Assembly: GCA_023666835.1 (NCBI GenBank)
Contig: JAMPBJ010000001.1
Span: 464,115-528,114 of the forward strand
Direction of reading: 5' to 3'
DNA from: Bacteroides sp.
GTDB lineage: Bacteria > Bacteroidota > Bacteroidia > Bacteroidales > Muribaculaceae
Length of the DNA stretch: 64,000 nt
Shown here: one piece after another, positions 63,636-64,000 of the stretch
Layout: every line of letters begins with the position of its first letter
Position numbering within the stretch: the stretch's first letter is position 1
The notes under the pieces: model-generated
Seen by the model: only the letters and a program-made list of their open reading frames with translations
Told to the model about the DNA's origin: nothing
Databases searched by the model: none
Position numbers and translations under genes: made by a program

Positions 63636-64000
63636 TTACATGTCATGACTGACAGTAGTGGTAATTTTGTCGGCTTCACTGTCGTAGTCAACCTCGATAA
63701 GGGAATTCTCCTTGATGTCGGAGTTGATGATCATTTCAGCAAGTGTGTCCTCGAGATATTTTTGAATGGCTCGTTTGAGTGGACGGGCACCATACTGTTG
63801 GTCGTAGCCTTTCTCGGCAATGAATGTTTTGGCTGCTTCCGAAATGTTGAGTTTGTAACCAAGCGACTCAAGTCGGCGATAGAATCCTGCAAGTTCGATG
63901 TCGATGATCTTGAAGATGGCTTCCTTGTCGAGTTGGTCAAACATCACTATGTCGTCGATTCGGTTGAGGAATTCAGGGGCAAAAGCCTTCTGAAGAGCCT
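63636..64000 (-). CDS. ClpC/ClpB-type AAA+ ATPase, 3' end only
   Basis: The 3' part of a large Clp ATPase that begins beyond the window edge. The visible 121 residues begin ALQKAFAPEFLNRIDDIVMF, the end of the second AAA module (sensor 2 side), then GYDQQYGARPLKRAIQKYL, the D2 small domain with the GARPLKR sensor-2 motif. ClpC and ClpB share these blocks; the acidic tail (EADKITTTVSHDM) and position suggest ClpC, but this is not certain. A Met at 63947 is internal and not the start. Confidence 0.88.
   Translation of the reverse strand, partial: ALQKAFAPEFLNRIDDIVMFDQLDKEAIFKIIDIELAGFYRRLESLGYKLNISEAAKTFIAEKGYDQQYGARPLKRAIQKYLEDTLAEMIINSDIKENSLIEVDYDSEADKITTTVSHDM

Overview
The window is a 64 kb piece of a Bacteroidales chromosome. 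The evidence is the gene content (TlpA/DUF4369-type lipoprotein, TonB-dependent receptor with an N-terminal carboxypeptidase-like domain, both methylmalonyl-CoA mutase subunits, NhaD, an ABC-F protein with a degenerate second site) and many upstream regions that carry the Bacteroidota promoter TTTG-N19-21-TAnnTTTG. G+C is roughly half by eye. A member of Muribaculaceae is plausible, but that is recall and inference, not shown by the sequence. Nearly all of the window is core metabolism and housekeeping. I see no phage, insertion sequence, CRISPR array, tRNA or rRNA.

Layout. 0-7.6 kb: a Crp/Fnr regulator, a secreted esterase-like lipoprotein, and a leftward five-gene ABC efflux operon (ATPase, two MacB-type permeases, periplasmic adaptor, TolC-like channel). 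7.56-7.99 kb is the only gene-free stretch over 300 bases; it holds an operator-like palindrome and a structured ~280-nt RNA gene with its own promoter and terminator. 8-16.8 kb: a cysteine-less thioredoxin-fold lipoprotein, a small secreted protein of three Cys/His repeats, phosphoglucomutase, and hemW-addB-like-holB. 16.9-20.6 kb: etfB-etfA-acyl-CoA dehydrogenase. 20.8-29.7 kb: purine genes (a PurF-like protein without its catalytic Cys, purL, purA) with a DUF1015 protein, a small membrane protein and a Fur-family regulator. 29.8-33.7 kb: a Phe/Tyr operon (pheA, aminotransferase, DAHP synthase-chorismate mutase, tyrA) behind an attenuator-like leader. 33.8-37.6 kb: hisS, nhaD, nfo. 37.7-43.2 kb: udk, lptB, mutA, mutB. 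43.4-54.3 kb: envelope and replication genes (OmpA lipoprotein, EamA exporter, LysM protein, beta-barrel protein, holA), an orphan HsdR-N domain protein, a Dabb protein, an ABC-F protein and an LTA-synthase-like enzyme. 54.4-64 kb: rpmH, ugd, a TonB-dependent receptor, a porin, a solute-binding protein, htpG and the 3' end of a clpC/clpB-type gene.

How the genes fit together. The mutase pair belongs to the succinate-propionate route; the ETF/acyl-CoA dehydrogenase set handles acyl-CoA redox; the Phe/Tyr operon covers first and last steps of aromatic amino-acid synthesis; htpG and clpC form a stress-protein neighbourhood. Regulation is unusually readable: about fifteen promoters fit the Bacteroidota consensus, several with the -7 box only 7 nt before the start codon (near-leaderless mRNAs), and a dozen hairpin terminators, several of which share one stem family. 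The most promising items are the RNA gene at 7.7 kb, the pheA leader, the Cys/His repeat protein, the PurF-like protein without its nucleophile, and the htpG terminator buried in a neighbouring coding sequence.
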